From contig OY979729.1 in assembly GCA_963855995.1 (NCBI GenBank), forward strand, positions 9,256,115 to 9,320,114: DNA of 64,000 bases. The letters run 5' to 3'. The notes under the pieces are model-generated. The model was not told the origin of the DNA. It searched no databases and worked only from the letters and a program-made list of their open reading frames with translations. The stretch is from Muricea muricata (lineage: Eukaryota; Cnidaria; Anthozoa; Malacalcyonacea; Plexauridae). Each line of letters opens with the position of its first letter. The first letter of the stretch is position 1. Below are positions 35,799 to 50,700 of the stretch, one piece after another. A program made the translations under genes and the position numbers.

Positions 35799-38700
35799 CT
35801 AAAGGCCACTGTGGTCTGTTTTCTCCACGATGATTTTTGAAGATGAGCTAACCTGAAGCAAAATGCAATAAATTAAAAAAGATGGGTTGTAGTTCTTAAT
35901 GGAAACAAACGTTTTCTTTACATTTTGAACTGCTATATTCGCAAAATAATATTTACTAACTCGACATCTGGCACTGTTCTGATTAACTTTGCTCATACAT
36001 TAATGTAAACCAGAGTTTCGATTAAAAAATAGTTCAAAAGATGCGAAATTTAGTCACAATAGTTATATTATTAATTTTGTGGAAACACCATGTTGATAAA
36101 TCGTCTTTTGTTATTATCGTCGTGAATGGGCCGAAAGCTTAGAATGTTATTTAGATTGTTAATAAAAGACGACTATCAACATGGTGTTTCCACCAAATTA
36201 ACAATATAACCATACTAAATCACCATGCAAAGCTTCAAGTTACATATTTAGTCAAAATGTTTGCTTTCGCGGGTCCCATTTGTTATGAGAAATCCCATAA
36301 TGCGCAGAAGTGACTGCACCTTATCTTTAGTTGCAACTGATATCACTTGTGATATACACAGATGTTACAAAAACCATGCATATTGAGAGCTTTGCTAGAT
36401 CAAAGGTTCCGAGGCGAGAAAAATTTCATGCGTTGTTCTGCGTTTGACTGCCTTTACATACCTGTATGCCCCTACGTCAGACACAATCACCCTATTAGTA
36501 CATGAATGTCCCCAGTACTTTCCTGAAAATTCACGTAAAGAAAGAAAATTGTTTAATTAATGAAAGGCAATTGGAGGGTGTGTATTCATATCTTCGTGTT
36601 CTGCCCCAAGAATTTCTTTTGAAATCAGTTGTTACTAGGGTTGATTTCAAACGAAATTCGTCGGGAAGAACAAATATATATGAATAGACACCTCCCTCCC
36701 CAATCAACGCTCTAATTTCGGCCCTGCATCAGTGGCTTCGCCGGGGTGACTTTCTGGCAGGTTTATTGATAATTTAAAAGCCACTCATCGTAGATTTGGT
36801 GCCTGTTAAAAAGTTTAGACAACAATCGTACCACCTACAATTAGTTTACTTTATAGATTTAGAAAAATCTCAAAATCGATCATTAAAATAACTGGGGGGA
36901 ACGAATCCCCCGCTAGTCCCCACTCCGGTGACGCTACCAAAGAGTAACACGTTCTGTCAGTCAAAAAAGCGTGCTTACGTGATGATTCGTCATGGGCCCC
37001 ATGTTCCTAGCCAGTGCCCTAAACAGAAGCATTTCCCCCCGGTATTAGTAGCTCATCTTTAATATTTCAGGGGGATGCTTCTGTTTCTGAGCACTGGCTT
37101 TCTACATGACGCCCATGACGAATCATCACGCAAGCACTTTACGCTTTTTTTATTGGACATCTCACTCTTTGTAGTCTCTACTCTTTGACGTTACTGCCCT
37201 GTGTTTTATCAAGTGAATTATACATGTCACTACATGTCTTGTTTTGGAATATGGATTTTTTGTAAGGGATCAACCTTTTACCTAAACATGGAAGAACTTC
37301 GCCAGTTTTCGATTGCGTCATTTCGTTAGTAAACACGACAGCTACATCATGTTCATAAGCGATTTTCAGAAAACGTTGCGCAAGCTCGCTCAAGATTCTT
37401 CTGCGTACAGCAGGACTTTCAAACACGCACCGAAATGGATTGGCAACATTTTCCACAATTATCAATCTCACCTGAAAAGAGAAAAGCAACTTTAGTCATA
37501 ATGCATAGCCTCGTCAGTTCTTCTAGTAAGGATCATTTGATATTGATCCAGTCTCACTTTAGGGGCCGGGACCCTTGTTCCAAACTGGGTTACCGCTCAC
37601 CCACTCTGTATTTCTACACATCTGCTTCCTTACAAACTACAGCACCAAAACTACTATGGATCCACATTGCACGCAGTTTTTCTGAAGAAACATCTCCGAA
37701 GTTATCGCCAAGCTGCTGGTAAATTGCCTGTGAATTTTACGCTAACTCGAAGTTAAGCTAACCGGCCTTTGAACAACTGGCCCCGTAGACGTAGAATTCA
37801 ATCGAAATTCTCCAGCATCGTCTTTACAAATCTTATTTGGATCAATAGTAATTTTGGTTTCTGAAGGTTTAAACGAGACGGACATGTAGAAACACAGAAA
37901 CTAAAACAATTCAGGATTAGCGCTCACCCAGCTTTGAATAACTGGTCCCAGGAGGAAACCTAAACCATATCTATACTGGATAGCTCTATCAATTCTAAAC
38001 AGTTCTTACTAGAGGTCCAGTAAGGATCATCTCTTATTGATCCAGTGTTACTACAGGAGGAAACCTACACTAAACTAACTTTATTAATACTGGATAGCTC
38101 CATCAGTTTTAAACTGTTCTTCCCAGAGGTCCAGTAAAGATCATCTTTCATTGATCCAGTGTTACTACACGTGTGAAACATAAACTAAAGTAACTTTATT
38201 TATACTGGATAGCTCTATCAGTTCTAAACTGTTCTTCACAGAGGTTCATTAAGGATAATCTCTTATTGATCAAGTGTTACTACAGGAGGAAATCTAAACT
38301 AAACTAGCTTTATTTATACTGCAATAGCTCTATCAGTTCTAAACTGTTCTTCCTAGAGGTCCAGCAAGGATCATCTCTTATATATCCAGTGTTACTACAG
38401 GAGGAAACCTAAACTAAACTAAATTTATTTATACTGGATAGCTCTATCAGTTCTAAACTGTTCTTCCTAGAGGTCCAGTAAGGATAATCTCTTATTGATC
38501 AAGTGTTACTACAGGAGGAAATCTAAACTAAACTTACTTTATTTATACTGGATAGCTCTATCAGTTCTAAGCTGTTCTTCCTAGAGGTCCAGCAAGGATC
38601 ATCTCTTATTGATCCAGTGTTACTACAGGAGGAAACCTAAACTAAACTAACTTTATTTATACTGGATAACTCTATCAGTTCTAAACTGTTCTTCACAGAG

Positions 38701-41700
38701 GTCCAGTAAAGGTCATCTCTCATTGATCCAGTGTTACTACACGTGGAAACCTAAACTAAACTAACTTTATTTATGCTGGATAGCTCTATCAGTTCTAAAC
38801 TGTTCTTTCTAGAGGACCAGCAAGGATCATCTCTTATTAATTCAGGGCATATTCCTACAGTCACGACCAGTGTTGTTTCCAAACTAACTTTTCATTTACT
38901 GGCTCTCTCCCTAAATATCTAAATCCATCTCGACTACTAAGCGTACCTAGATTGCAAAATTTAAACTGAACTAACTTTACTTATACATTGATATTGAGTT
39001 TCAGGTACCTGACCATGACTTTTGATAAGATCAGGCAACTGATGAGACACAGCTATAAGTTCGACGTGATCTGTACAGCGAGCGATTTGAATATTTGATA
39101 AGAGATGCTCCTCAGTAAACTGGTCCATGTGTGCGTAGCGATCTAAAGTGTAGAAAAATGTTTACTGCCGAAGGTCAGTTGACATGATCGATTTTTTCCT
39201 CCACGAAATGAAATGAGACGAGTGGTGCAACAAGCAGTTGCGGCAGCCTTGTTTAGCATTGCAGTCATCAAGCCGATATCAGGATGCGTTCACATCAAGT
39301 CTGTTGCAAGTTGTCAACAGGCTTGATGCAAATTGATTCTCGAGACTTTTTAACATCCACAGGCTTGGTACAAGTTGTTGAAACAACTTGCAGCAATTAT
39401 TAAGTTGCATCAAGTCTGATTTTCACAGACCCGATGCAACAAGCTGACATCAGGATGCGTTCGCATGACTTGCGACAGCTTGTTGACGACAAGTCTTTTG
39501 GAAACAGTAGGCCTTGTTTAACAATCTAGTCTAGTCATTTGAATATATATTTGCGGCTTGTACAGCTGTTTCAATTCAGGTTGTCTTTTCGAAAGCGTTA
39601 CCTGTGAACCATGAGCGCGCAAGGGAAGATTATTGTTTATTTATGCCTGATTTATGCTCTGCTACTCTGGGAATTGACCTTTGTAGCAAGTAAATTTGCC
39701 GTCGTAGGTTTCCAATGTATTCAAAATGTGCCCTGGATGCATATTCAAAGAAATAAATCCGTGTTTAGAAGTGAAAATAAGCAATGTAACCCATCATCCA
39801 TTGCGCGTCCATAGTTTGCACTTTACGCTTTTGGAAAGACAACCTGTATTGAATTAGCTGCATATTCTGTGATAATATTTCCCGAAGTCCTCGGGAAATA
39901 TTATCACTTTGGGTTGATATTTTGCCGAATCATCCCCGCTTCGGGTCTATGAATAATAATTGTTACTTTCTTGATTAACTTAAAACGACTTAACTTTGGT
40001 TTTCGGACTATTAACCAGGAGTCGGTTGTAGGAAAGTTGAATAGCGCTATCCATCAGATAGTGATTTTTTAAAACTTTCTATAAACATGTTTGTGAAACT
40101 CATTAATAATTCACAAACAAAACACTAAAGAAATCATGAGCGTTAAGGTGGTTCGATAGTCTAAATCATGGCACATTGTACTTCTTTCGCCATAGAATCT
40201 TTCATAGTGCACGTGTAAAGCTTAGTTTAGGTCATTGCATAGCTCTACTGGTTGCCTTCATAATTGGAAAAGATTTATTCTCCAACCGTTCGTATGTCCA
40301 GAGACATTGTTGTCATAGGTAAGGTGTGGAGTTTATGCAAATGAACTTGTAATTAAAATTGAGTTCAAACGGGAAACATGATTTCTATGTTCAGATAAAC
40401 TTTGACGAAACACTTTTTGAAATACAGAGAACAGTGCTATAGACCTGTGCAATGACCAAAAATGAGGCTCAAGCATTCACTATACAACATTTTATGGCGG
40501 AGAGATAAGATTTCTAATGAAATCTGACTACCGAGCCACCTTAAGGAGTCTATTTACTCTGCTACAGAATTTTGTTGATTTTCATAAACTTTAACTTTGA
40601 TTTTCTCGTCTTACATAAGATGTATTTTCAAAATTACTTCGCAAATTGACCTATAAAATTGGAGAGTTTCACAAGCTATTTACAAAATTCGCGTCCGTGT
40701 TGTATCAGATATACAACTCTCACCTTCGGCTCGAGTTTGTATATGCTATTATATAATAATGCGTGTTCGTTCTGCATTTTCATTGGTCGCGAGCTGTGTG
40801 TTATTAAAGTACACATGCACGGATGACGTCAACTGATGGCGTGATCTAATTTAGCTAATTTATTTCGCGGGTCTTCGCATGATTTTTGTCAACTTTATTA
40901 TAATATAAAACAAATAGATTTCATTTTTTTGTGCTTCTATACTGTAATAGATCACAGATGACGCCATAGCGTGTGAAGAACAAAAAGTCACGTACTCGAC
41001 TGCGTCTCGTGCGTACTTTTGTTCTTCACACGCTATGACGTCATCTGGGATCTACTACAGTACAGAGTACAGACGCACGCAAAATGAAATCTATTTGTTA
41101 AATACAACACGACCGCTCATGTTGTAAATAGTACTTAGTAACTGGTAAAACCCATATCAAAGTTCAGCATTTTCGAGTTGTAGTAACTTTCATCTCTTGT
41201 GAGCTTAATATCCCTGTTGTCATTGCTTTTTGTGCCTTTCTGTGGCAGTTCAAAAAATCACTATCCGCTGGATAACGCTATCTACCTTTCGTACAAACGG
41301 CCCCTGCCAACTGACTTAGCTTCATTAAAAGAAACGAAACGAAATATCACCACCATAATTTCTGTCTTGTTATATTTGAATACATGTTTAAACACCGTTA
41401 AATGCAAGCTATAGCGTGTGTATAAATAAAGTATGATATAAAATAAAACGCGATATAAAGATATTTCCGTTATAGGTCCGTCTTAGAGTAGAACAATAAA
41501 AATGTTAAGTTCCTTGTACGTTTGCATGGTGAATATCTTTGCTATGATAAACTTACGTGGTGTTTCCACAAAATTCTATTTTACTAAAAATATTAGTTGG
41601 CACCCGATTCGAACGTTGTATCCCAGTCAAATTATTGTATCCAATAAATTATTGGGATTATCACGGTTAGGGTTGGGGTTTGGGTCAGGGTTCATTTTAT

Positions 41701-44700
41701 ATGCATAAAATGACAATTCCAGTAACTATTGGAATTATCAAACGTTGTAACCAGTAATTTTATTGGAATACAACGTTCGGATCGGTTGTAGTTGGGACAG
41801 TGGCGTAGTTCAGGGACGGTGGGGGCGGGGATGGGGGGAAGCCGCCCCGGCCCCCAAAATGCTGGCAAAAGCATTCTCGAGAAAAGTTTAAATCCGTGTA
41901 GAAGTGTAAGGAAAGACGAAGGGACCCCGAAACAATGACCCTGGCCACGCCACTGATTGGAGACCGTAATAGAAAGTCGACGAGGTGGGCTAGCTGATAC
42001 GGGCCCACGCTCAACAGCATATGCTGTTGTACTGACGCTGCCCTTGTGGTACGCCCAAAAAATGTCTGAAATTTTCACGCAAGCGCGAGCGGTGGCGTAA
42101 TGTTTACATCAGTATAATAAAACAAAAAAATAAAATACGATCATTGAATCGAACATTTATTTCCATTTCCTCACATTGCATTGTCATTATACATTTCCAT
42201 CAATTTAAATATACAGATTTAGTGAACAGGACTTGCTCTAACAAGCTATTTCGTCATAACAGTACATTTTCCTCTGATGCAATATAGAGAACCAACTGGG
42301 TCACAACCACCTTGACAATCAGCATACGTGTTACATAATTGGTCCACCTTCATATTATTTGTACAGGGCTGTAACAGATAAAACGCAAATATATATGTCA
42401 CTATAGCATGAAAGGTATGCTAATTTCATTTCGTCTAGAACAGAGGATAGTTCTGTTATCTTTAAATTATACTGGATAGTTCAATCAGTTCACTATAGAG
42501 GTCCAGTACTCAGGAAAAGAGCTTGATAAACCTATGCATAGTTTTTCCATGCTTTTAAATGGTCAAAATATTTTTGCAATCAATAGAATGGAATTGTTAC
42601 GCATTTTTGTATTCGTTTATTTTCAAGACGCCTTCACACAACTCCACAGACTTGTTGCAAGTTGTCAAGATAAAGGTTTGTTACAGTTTTCGTCAGCAAG
42701 TTGCAACAAACATACAAAAATTTGTATAAAAAATGTGACAAATTGTCTGCTTAGATCAGGTTTGTTGCAAATTTTCATTCCAGTCTTGTTTATACAACTT
42801 GTTGAAACAATTTGTGGCAAGCCTGTTGACAATTTGTAACAGCCTTGTCGTCTACAAGCGGTCGCCAACAGCGAACGCATCCTGACAACAGCTAGTTGAT
42901 ACTTTAAAGGGACAGTGTCAGGCTACTTTTTACCAAAAACGTTCTGTATTCAAAAAACTGAAGTGAAATTTATTCCAATCTATTTTGCAACAGTATATGG
43001 GTAATATTAATTATTATAGGCCTAGTGTAAGCTTCGACGTACAATGTTGGGCAATACTCTATCAAAATTTGACCAAAACATGAAAAGCTGTTTGCCAACA
43101 AACTTTTTAAGACGACAAATACAATCACACTCAATCTTCGATTTATTTTGTGCTTACAGCTATTATTATTACTTTTGAGTTGAATGCAAAATTTGCATGT
43201 GTAATTATTACTAAAAAAACCGACACTGCCACTTTAACAAGTCTGATCCGAGACATTAACAGACCCGTGCGTTTATCGCTGTGCACCTAACACTTATACT
43301 CATAATAATCAGTAAACTCGCATTTATTGGAATATAATGAAGGCTTGCATCACGAATTTTCTTAAAGATTGTCTTAATTAAAGCCTGTTTAACACTCGTC
43401 CTAAGAATCGGGGATATAATTGGACAAATAGCAGATTGCTTTTGCAATGGTATAGAATTCACTCAAACACATCGGTCAGAAGAGTCTCCGATTCTTCGAC
43501 GAGTGTGAAGCAAGCAAGGAGGGTTTCTATCACACGAAATAAGATGAATAGACATACATTAGCTCCTGCGACACCGCCAACGCCACTGTTGCCATCAAAC
43601 AACCATGCTCCAATCGCCTGAGACTTCACGAGAAACAGCAAAGAGACAAAAAGTAATCGGACGCAAGCAAGCTTCATCTCGTTGGAAAAAGATCACAAAA
43701 TGACGGGCAATTCGTCGCTGATGTCGTCGCTAAATTAATCGCCAACTCAACTGCAAACACTTGTGCCTTTTCTTGACAATCTCCTTCTTATATACGATTT
43801 CGCCATAATTCGTAATTGAAAAAGCAAACTAATATACTTTAATTATAAATTTGAAAACAACGTAGTTTTTGCTGCAATAACAAAATAATTGCTGTTTAAG
43901 CATCGTGCCAAATAAACGCAGCCACCGACGCCGTGGGTGTACGTAAATGACATTGTTTTACAGTGCATTCCAGGGAGCACTGGGCTAAAGGGGATCTGCT
44001 AGCCAAAGCATATTTTGCCGCACCCTGCAAAACAATAACTGGAGTAGAGTAATGTTATGCTAGCAGAGATTACTAACTTCCTGACGAAGGGCTTTGCTGG
44101 AAGCGTTGAATTTTACACTGCAGTAAGGTGTTTCGAGTTACAAATTAGATTTCGCAAGTCAAACACCCTTCTATAAGCTAGAAATGTATATTTTTTAATT
44201 AACCGTTTTTCTCATCAAATAAAATTACACTAAATATTTTTGCTAATAAAATGTGTTAATACGCCAGAAACAAATCAACACATGTAATTACATCTTATTA
44301 CGTAGTACGGCTGTCTTTACGAGTGGTCTAGAAAATAACGTGTATAGTACGCGCGCTCTGATTGGTCAATAGCCATGTGTGGATCAGGCCATCTAAGCAC
44401 GGAGATTGAATTACAGAGTTGTTATTTTATAAAACAAATACCTAATGGGTTCCGAGGTTGGATAGCCTGATCCAAGCACTTCAGGATATTGCTCGAGTTG
44501 ACGAAAGCTTAAAACACACTCGCCTACGGCTTATGTTTTTCAAGCTTTTTTCAACTCTTGCAAGATCCCAAACGTGCTTGGATCATCCCATCAAAACACG
44601 GAACAGTAAAGTATTTGTATAACACAGAATGCCTGTAGTTTTAGCCAAACTAAAACTGGAATAAGTTTATTTGAATATCGTTTTCCAGTGAGGAAACCAT

Positions 44701-47700
44701 TAATTCAAACTAAACTAACTTTATTTTTACTGGATAGTTCTACCACTTCTAAACTGGTTTTTTCTCCAGGTCCAGTAAATTGGATCTCTTATTTATCTAG
44801 GAAATCTAAACTAAACTAACTTTACTTGTACTGGATTGTTCTATCAGTTCCAAATTGCTCAGTTCCTAGAGGTCCAGTTTTCCCGAGGAACTATTCTTTC
44901 GGGGAGTTAACTGTAGCTCATATTTCAAATTTTTAAAATGGCAACTTTATTAGGCGGAGGGGGCTGTTTAATTCCTTAAAATTGTCCGCTATGGTAAAGG
45001 ATGATTGATGCTAACCTTCCGGGCTTCTTTTAATATTGGCATTATTCAACCTCCCTACAAGACCGCGAGCGATGGCCGCGAGCCTTTCCACGGTAAAATG
45101 GCCATCCGTAACTACACAAAAGAAATTAGTTTAATTAAAGAAGCGTTTTTCTCTTTGATTTAGAATTGGGGGCGACGCATTGATTACTGTTGTTGGGGCG
45201 TATAGTTAATTAAAAATTATTAGAGCAAAATAATTCACTTGCACATGATTGACAACAAAGACAGCTATGCTAACAAAAAATTCTTAGAATGTTTACATGC
45301 TGCATTATTATAACTCTCTCCTTTCTTAGAAGTTTGGTAAATACAAGACACAAAATCCACCTGCGCGTACGTTAATTTTAATAATTTGCATGAATAAAGT
45401 TAATTAGTTTTTCTTTAACAGGTTTTCTCCTATAGCAACACTGGATCAATAAGAGATTATCCTTACTGGACCTTTAGGAAGACAGTTTAGAACTGTCCAG
45501 CATAAATAAAGTTAGTTTAGTTTAGGTTTCCTTCTGTGGTAACACTGGATCAATAAGACATGATCCTTACTGGACTCTCGGAAGAACAATTTAGAATTGA
45601 TAGAGCTATTCAGCATAAAAAAAGTTATTGTAGTTTAGGTTTTCTCCTGTAGTAACACTAGATCAATAAGAGATGGTCCTTACTGGACCTCTGGGAAGAA
45701 CAGTTTCGAACATATAGAGCTATCCAGTATAAGTAAAGTTATTGTAGTTTAGGTTTCCTCCAGTAGTAACACTGGATCAATAAGACATGATCCTTACTGG
45801 ATCTCTAGGAAGAACAGTTTAGAACTGATAATGCTATCAGCAATTTTCGTCCAATCACTAAGTGCAAACATTACATTTTTGCATGTTTTTTGACGTTTGT
45901 AACGTGACGTTTGGAAGCCACTGAGATGCAAACCTGACGGTTCTGTAACCGCAACTGTCATGTTATGCCATGTTTTGATGCACGTTTTATCAATTTTTAT
46001 TATAAAACATGCCAATTTCGTGAAGTAGAAGCTTGATTAGGATTTCAAATGATACAAAAGCGATAAAACGCGTAAACAATCGTCTTTTACACGTGAAACG
46101 GACTCAGTTTTGATCATTTTAAATCATTTAGTGGTATTCATCCGGTGGTTGGATGCAAATTGCTGTATCCAGTATAAAGAAAGTTATTTTAGTTTACGTT
46201 TCTTTCAGCAGTACTATTAATGGACCTCTATAGGATGAACACTTCAGAAATGATAGAGCTATCCAGTATAAATAAAGTTAGTAAAGTTAGTTTGGGAAGA
46301 ACCGTTTAGAACTGATATAGAGCTAACCAGTTTGAATAAATTTAGTTTGTTTTAGGTTTCCTCCTGTAGTAACACAGGATCAATAAGAGACTATCCTTAA
46401 TGGACCTCTGGGAAGAACAGTTTAGAACTGATAGAGCTAACCAGTTTAAATAAAGCCATAGTATAACAATCAAGACGAGATGATCTTTACTGAACCTCTA
46501 GGAAGAACGGTTGTGAACTGATAGAGCTATCTAGTATATAAATAAAGTTGGTTTTTACTATATTACCTTCCTGTTCAATGCCCTGACTGACGAAAGATAC
46601 AGAGGGTTGCTAAAAAAAGGAGCGCCCTATTAAAGATGGTTTTACCTGGTTTATAATGGATATAAATAAGGAAAATGTTAACAAAAGTTATGTTTTTGTA
46701 CTTGCATAGATACCTGTGTGTAAGTACAAGTAATAATTGCAAATTCTTACTCAGACGTTTGAAAAGCAGATGGATTTAGTGAGTTTTAAAAATAAATTCA
46801 AAATGGAGGTTAATCAGAAATTTCGAAACGTGATTACACTTTTACGCGCATAATTCAAAAGTATTGTTACGAAGCAGTACATTAATACATAGCCAAATTG
46901 TATTCTCCAGGCAAGGTAAACACTAGGTACGTCAGTGGGAAAGATAATGGGCATATTTGGTTGCTAAGGAAAGATAAAGTAAGTAAAAAATCGTATATCT
47001 TGCACAAACATGCCAATTATCATTTCCATTTGGGATCACAGGATAACTAAGTATATTTGAACATGTCAAGGTTTGATACAAAAACCATACAACGTGGTCG
47101 GATTCATGTAGATAAGGAAAATTCTAGTGGTGCACAACCTTTGTGCTTGCACGTGCACATGTTTGAGGCTTTCCCGTCAATCATTTGAATAGGTATTTCG
47201 CGCGGTCAGGTAATAAAAGTGTTACGTCATAAAAATGTAGTATTGTAAAATTGTAGGAAAGTAAAAGTCAAACATAGAAGTTAAGTTCATATATGTAGAG
47301 ATATTAAGTTTTACTAAGGAAATCAATGAAATAAGTTAAGTTTTGAACATTTTTTAAATAATATTGACGGAGCATACGACCGACTGAGACAGTGTGACAA
47401 CGCCTTAAATAAACAAAGGAAGAGAGCTGGCAGAGAGTTCAGAAGCCAACAATCTAGAACCTGATTGGCTGAGCCCACATCAGCCCACCATTCTGTTCAC
47501 ATGCACAAAAACTCCTACGACCGTTAGTATAAAAGACCGCCCCAGCTGAATCTCGACAGTAGCTGCAGAGTAGCGAAAAGGAAGTGAAAACTCTACTCAA
47601 ACGAACAGACAGAAACAGACAAGACAGACCAACAAACTCCGAAGAAGACGACTATTGAACTGTAGAATTAACACCTGTAAAGATCTCCTACCTCGCGTAG

Positions 47701-50700
47701 AAAGAAAAAAAAACATAACAGTATAGAAAATTTGCAAACTTCACAAGGACTACATTTTCAACATTTTACAATATTTTGCAGCCAAACTTCCCTATTTTAC
47801 TAAATTTAAAATGCTCTTTCCAGCTGTGCTAATGAATATTCCTAATTCAAAAGTTTGTCTAAAAGGGGAATTGTCTACGAACGTGGCAACTCTCTACGGA
47901 AATATTCTTTACATCCGTTTTCAAAATTACACTAGCAAGCCAAAAATAGTTTTTGTCGCAAATGTCAGTTCTATGCATAGAAATAATAGATATCGAATGC
48001 ATGCTCTTATACTTTCAAGTAAACAAAGGTAAAATTCAAAATGGACGATTTATAAGAGCAAAATTAAACTCGCCCCATTGTATTTCGCATAGACCGCTCC
48101 TCGGGCAAATCCAATATGGCGGATTTATAAGGGCATTTTTTTTTTCAATTTGGGTACCGGCTAGGTTACCAAGCACGCGTTCTATTCTTGGGTTTCACGT
48201 GACGTCATAAATTTCACTGGGGGTCAACTCCAAATCGATACACAGTCATCGGAGTCAAATAATTTTTCACTGTATGTATTGACCTTGTGTTCGGCAGCAA
48301 ATATGTGCAATTTCGTGAGATTTGTTTACTCCAGCACAATATAATAATCAATACATTTTGGGTTGACCCCCACTCAGATTTACTGCAAAATGTTTCAGTG
48401 AAACCCAAGAATATCTATTATTTCTATGGTTTTATGTCCGGCGAACTGCTATTAAATATCAACGACAAACGTAAACAAATATATATGAAACGAACTTCCA
48501 AAATTCGCAACGAAGTTCGGAATATTACAGCTATTTGCATTCAAGCGCAATCCACTAACATTTTCGCGAGTTCTTTTACGTTTGTAACGTGACGTTTGCC
48601 CTTTGAAACGCAACGTTTGCCATTGTAATTGTTACTGTTTAAAACCATCACAACCGTTGTCCGTTTCACGTGTAACAAACGATTATTTAGAAGTTTTATC
48701 ACTTTTGTATCATTTGAAATCCTAAACAAGCTTCTACGCGACGAAATTGGTATGTTTTATAAAAAAATGATAAAACGTGCATCAAAACACATAGCTGTAT
48801 GGTGAACAGTGACCTGAAATCGACTGTAAGCCTGTGACAAGTTTTGACAATCAACTTGGAACAAGCGTAATGACAACTTGCATCATTGCTCGCAACAGAC
48901 TTGTTGTCATCAAGTTGTCGCAAGTCATGCGAACGCATCCTGATATCGGCTTGTTGATAAAGGGCCGGATGCTCAAAGGACAGTTAGCTTAATCCAAGGT
49001 TACAGTCGATTTCAGTTCAGTTTTCACACAGGCAGCTCAATCTCCTGGTTTTGTTTCCTGTAGTACAATTGTTGCACTGGCGACCATTTTGAATATTTGA
49101 ATATTATATAACATATTTGGATAGCGTAATAGAGAAACGAACAAATTTATATTATTGCATTAAATATCAATATTTTATGAACACTATAAGCTTAACATGT
49201 ATTATTTAGAACTTTTGTGGCGCTTTGTTCGATTTCGAGTGGTTTTCGGCACTGACTTTTAAGGCTCATGTGGTACTACTGGTATAAATAAAGGACAAGG
49301 CAGGTAGCTCGGCCAACAAGTGCCATTACTGAAACGCAAATATCTCGAGGTAAACACGCTCCCTGCGAAAACAAATACCATCACAGCAAAGCCGAGCTCT
49401 ACACGCTCGATTCAGGTTTTCATACGATCGAACAAATTCTGCGGCGTACGAAGCGATCGCAAACGATATTGCACAGTTTTTAATTTTCTAGCTATCCGTG
49501 ACGACACGAGTATGGACCAGTGGTATGGACACATAGAGTGCTTAGCAACCAGGCAAAAGCAGATTTTATTACCTGGTTATAATAAAATCTGTTATTGCGT
49601 GGTTGCTAAGCACGTTTCACTTTGTAAGTTTCAATCCTGCAGCAAATTTCACCGAATTACGAACACGCCCACAAAATTTTGATGATAGCCGATTCCAAAG
49701 AAACCAAGCGGAAGAAGGGAGTGCAACAGCTATGCATTCTAATATACCAGGTAGAAATAAAGGTCCAAGCAAGCCAAAGAGAAACTGTTTTGTGTGCGGA
49801 TATCCTGGTCATTTTGCCAAGCAATGTAGCAAAAGAACTTCAGCTTATTGTTCAAAGGGGACATTTACCAAGAGCGTGATCCACTTGCATCATATTTTCA
49901 ATGTATGAACAGTGGTACTGAAATAAGCAGTGCTGGCAAACTGAATCTTCTCATCATCGATACTGGTTGTACCGATCACATCGTTACTCAAAAAGAAGTA
50001 AAGCTTAATTTGAAAAATGAAAAAGAGAAAGAAATGGTTCTACGAAATCTTCATTATGTGCCAAACTATGAAGTAAACCTACTCTCTGTCAATCGATGCA
50101 TCAAATTTGGACACAAATTTATGTTCAACAAAAATGATGTGAAGTTAATGTCAAGTCATGGTCCACAAGTCGATCTCATCAAGGAAAGTGGTTTATTTCA
50201 TCTGAGGATTACCTTCCAAGGGTCTAGTGAATGTCATTCTACCACTCACAACACAAGTAAAGCAGCAATTAAAGGAGGTATTGACCTGTGGCATCAAAGG
50301 CTCGGACATCTGAACAAGGACGATGTCAAGCGCACCATTGGTTGTGAAGATAACCTAAAGGAAGCATGTGAAACATATGCGCTTGGAAAGCAATCTAGTA
50401 AGCCTGTACCAAAAGAGACGAAGAATAAGGCGCAGAAACTACTCGAACTTGTTCACTCGGACATACTCGGTCTATTTGAAGTACATAGCCTCAACGGATC
50501 CAGATATGTGATTATATTTACTGATGAATGCTAAAAGCATTCCGTTGTGAAATTTATGAGCAAGAAATCCCAAGCGTCTGAAAAGTTTAAAGAGTATGTG
50601 GCTGAATTTGGAACACCTCGAAGACTGAGAACAGACAATGGAGCAGAATACACAGCAAATAAATTTAAAGATTACTGCAGAGATTCAAGAATAAAGCAAG

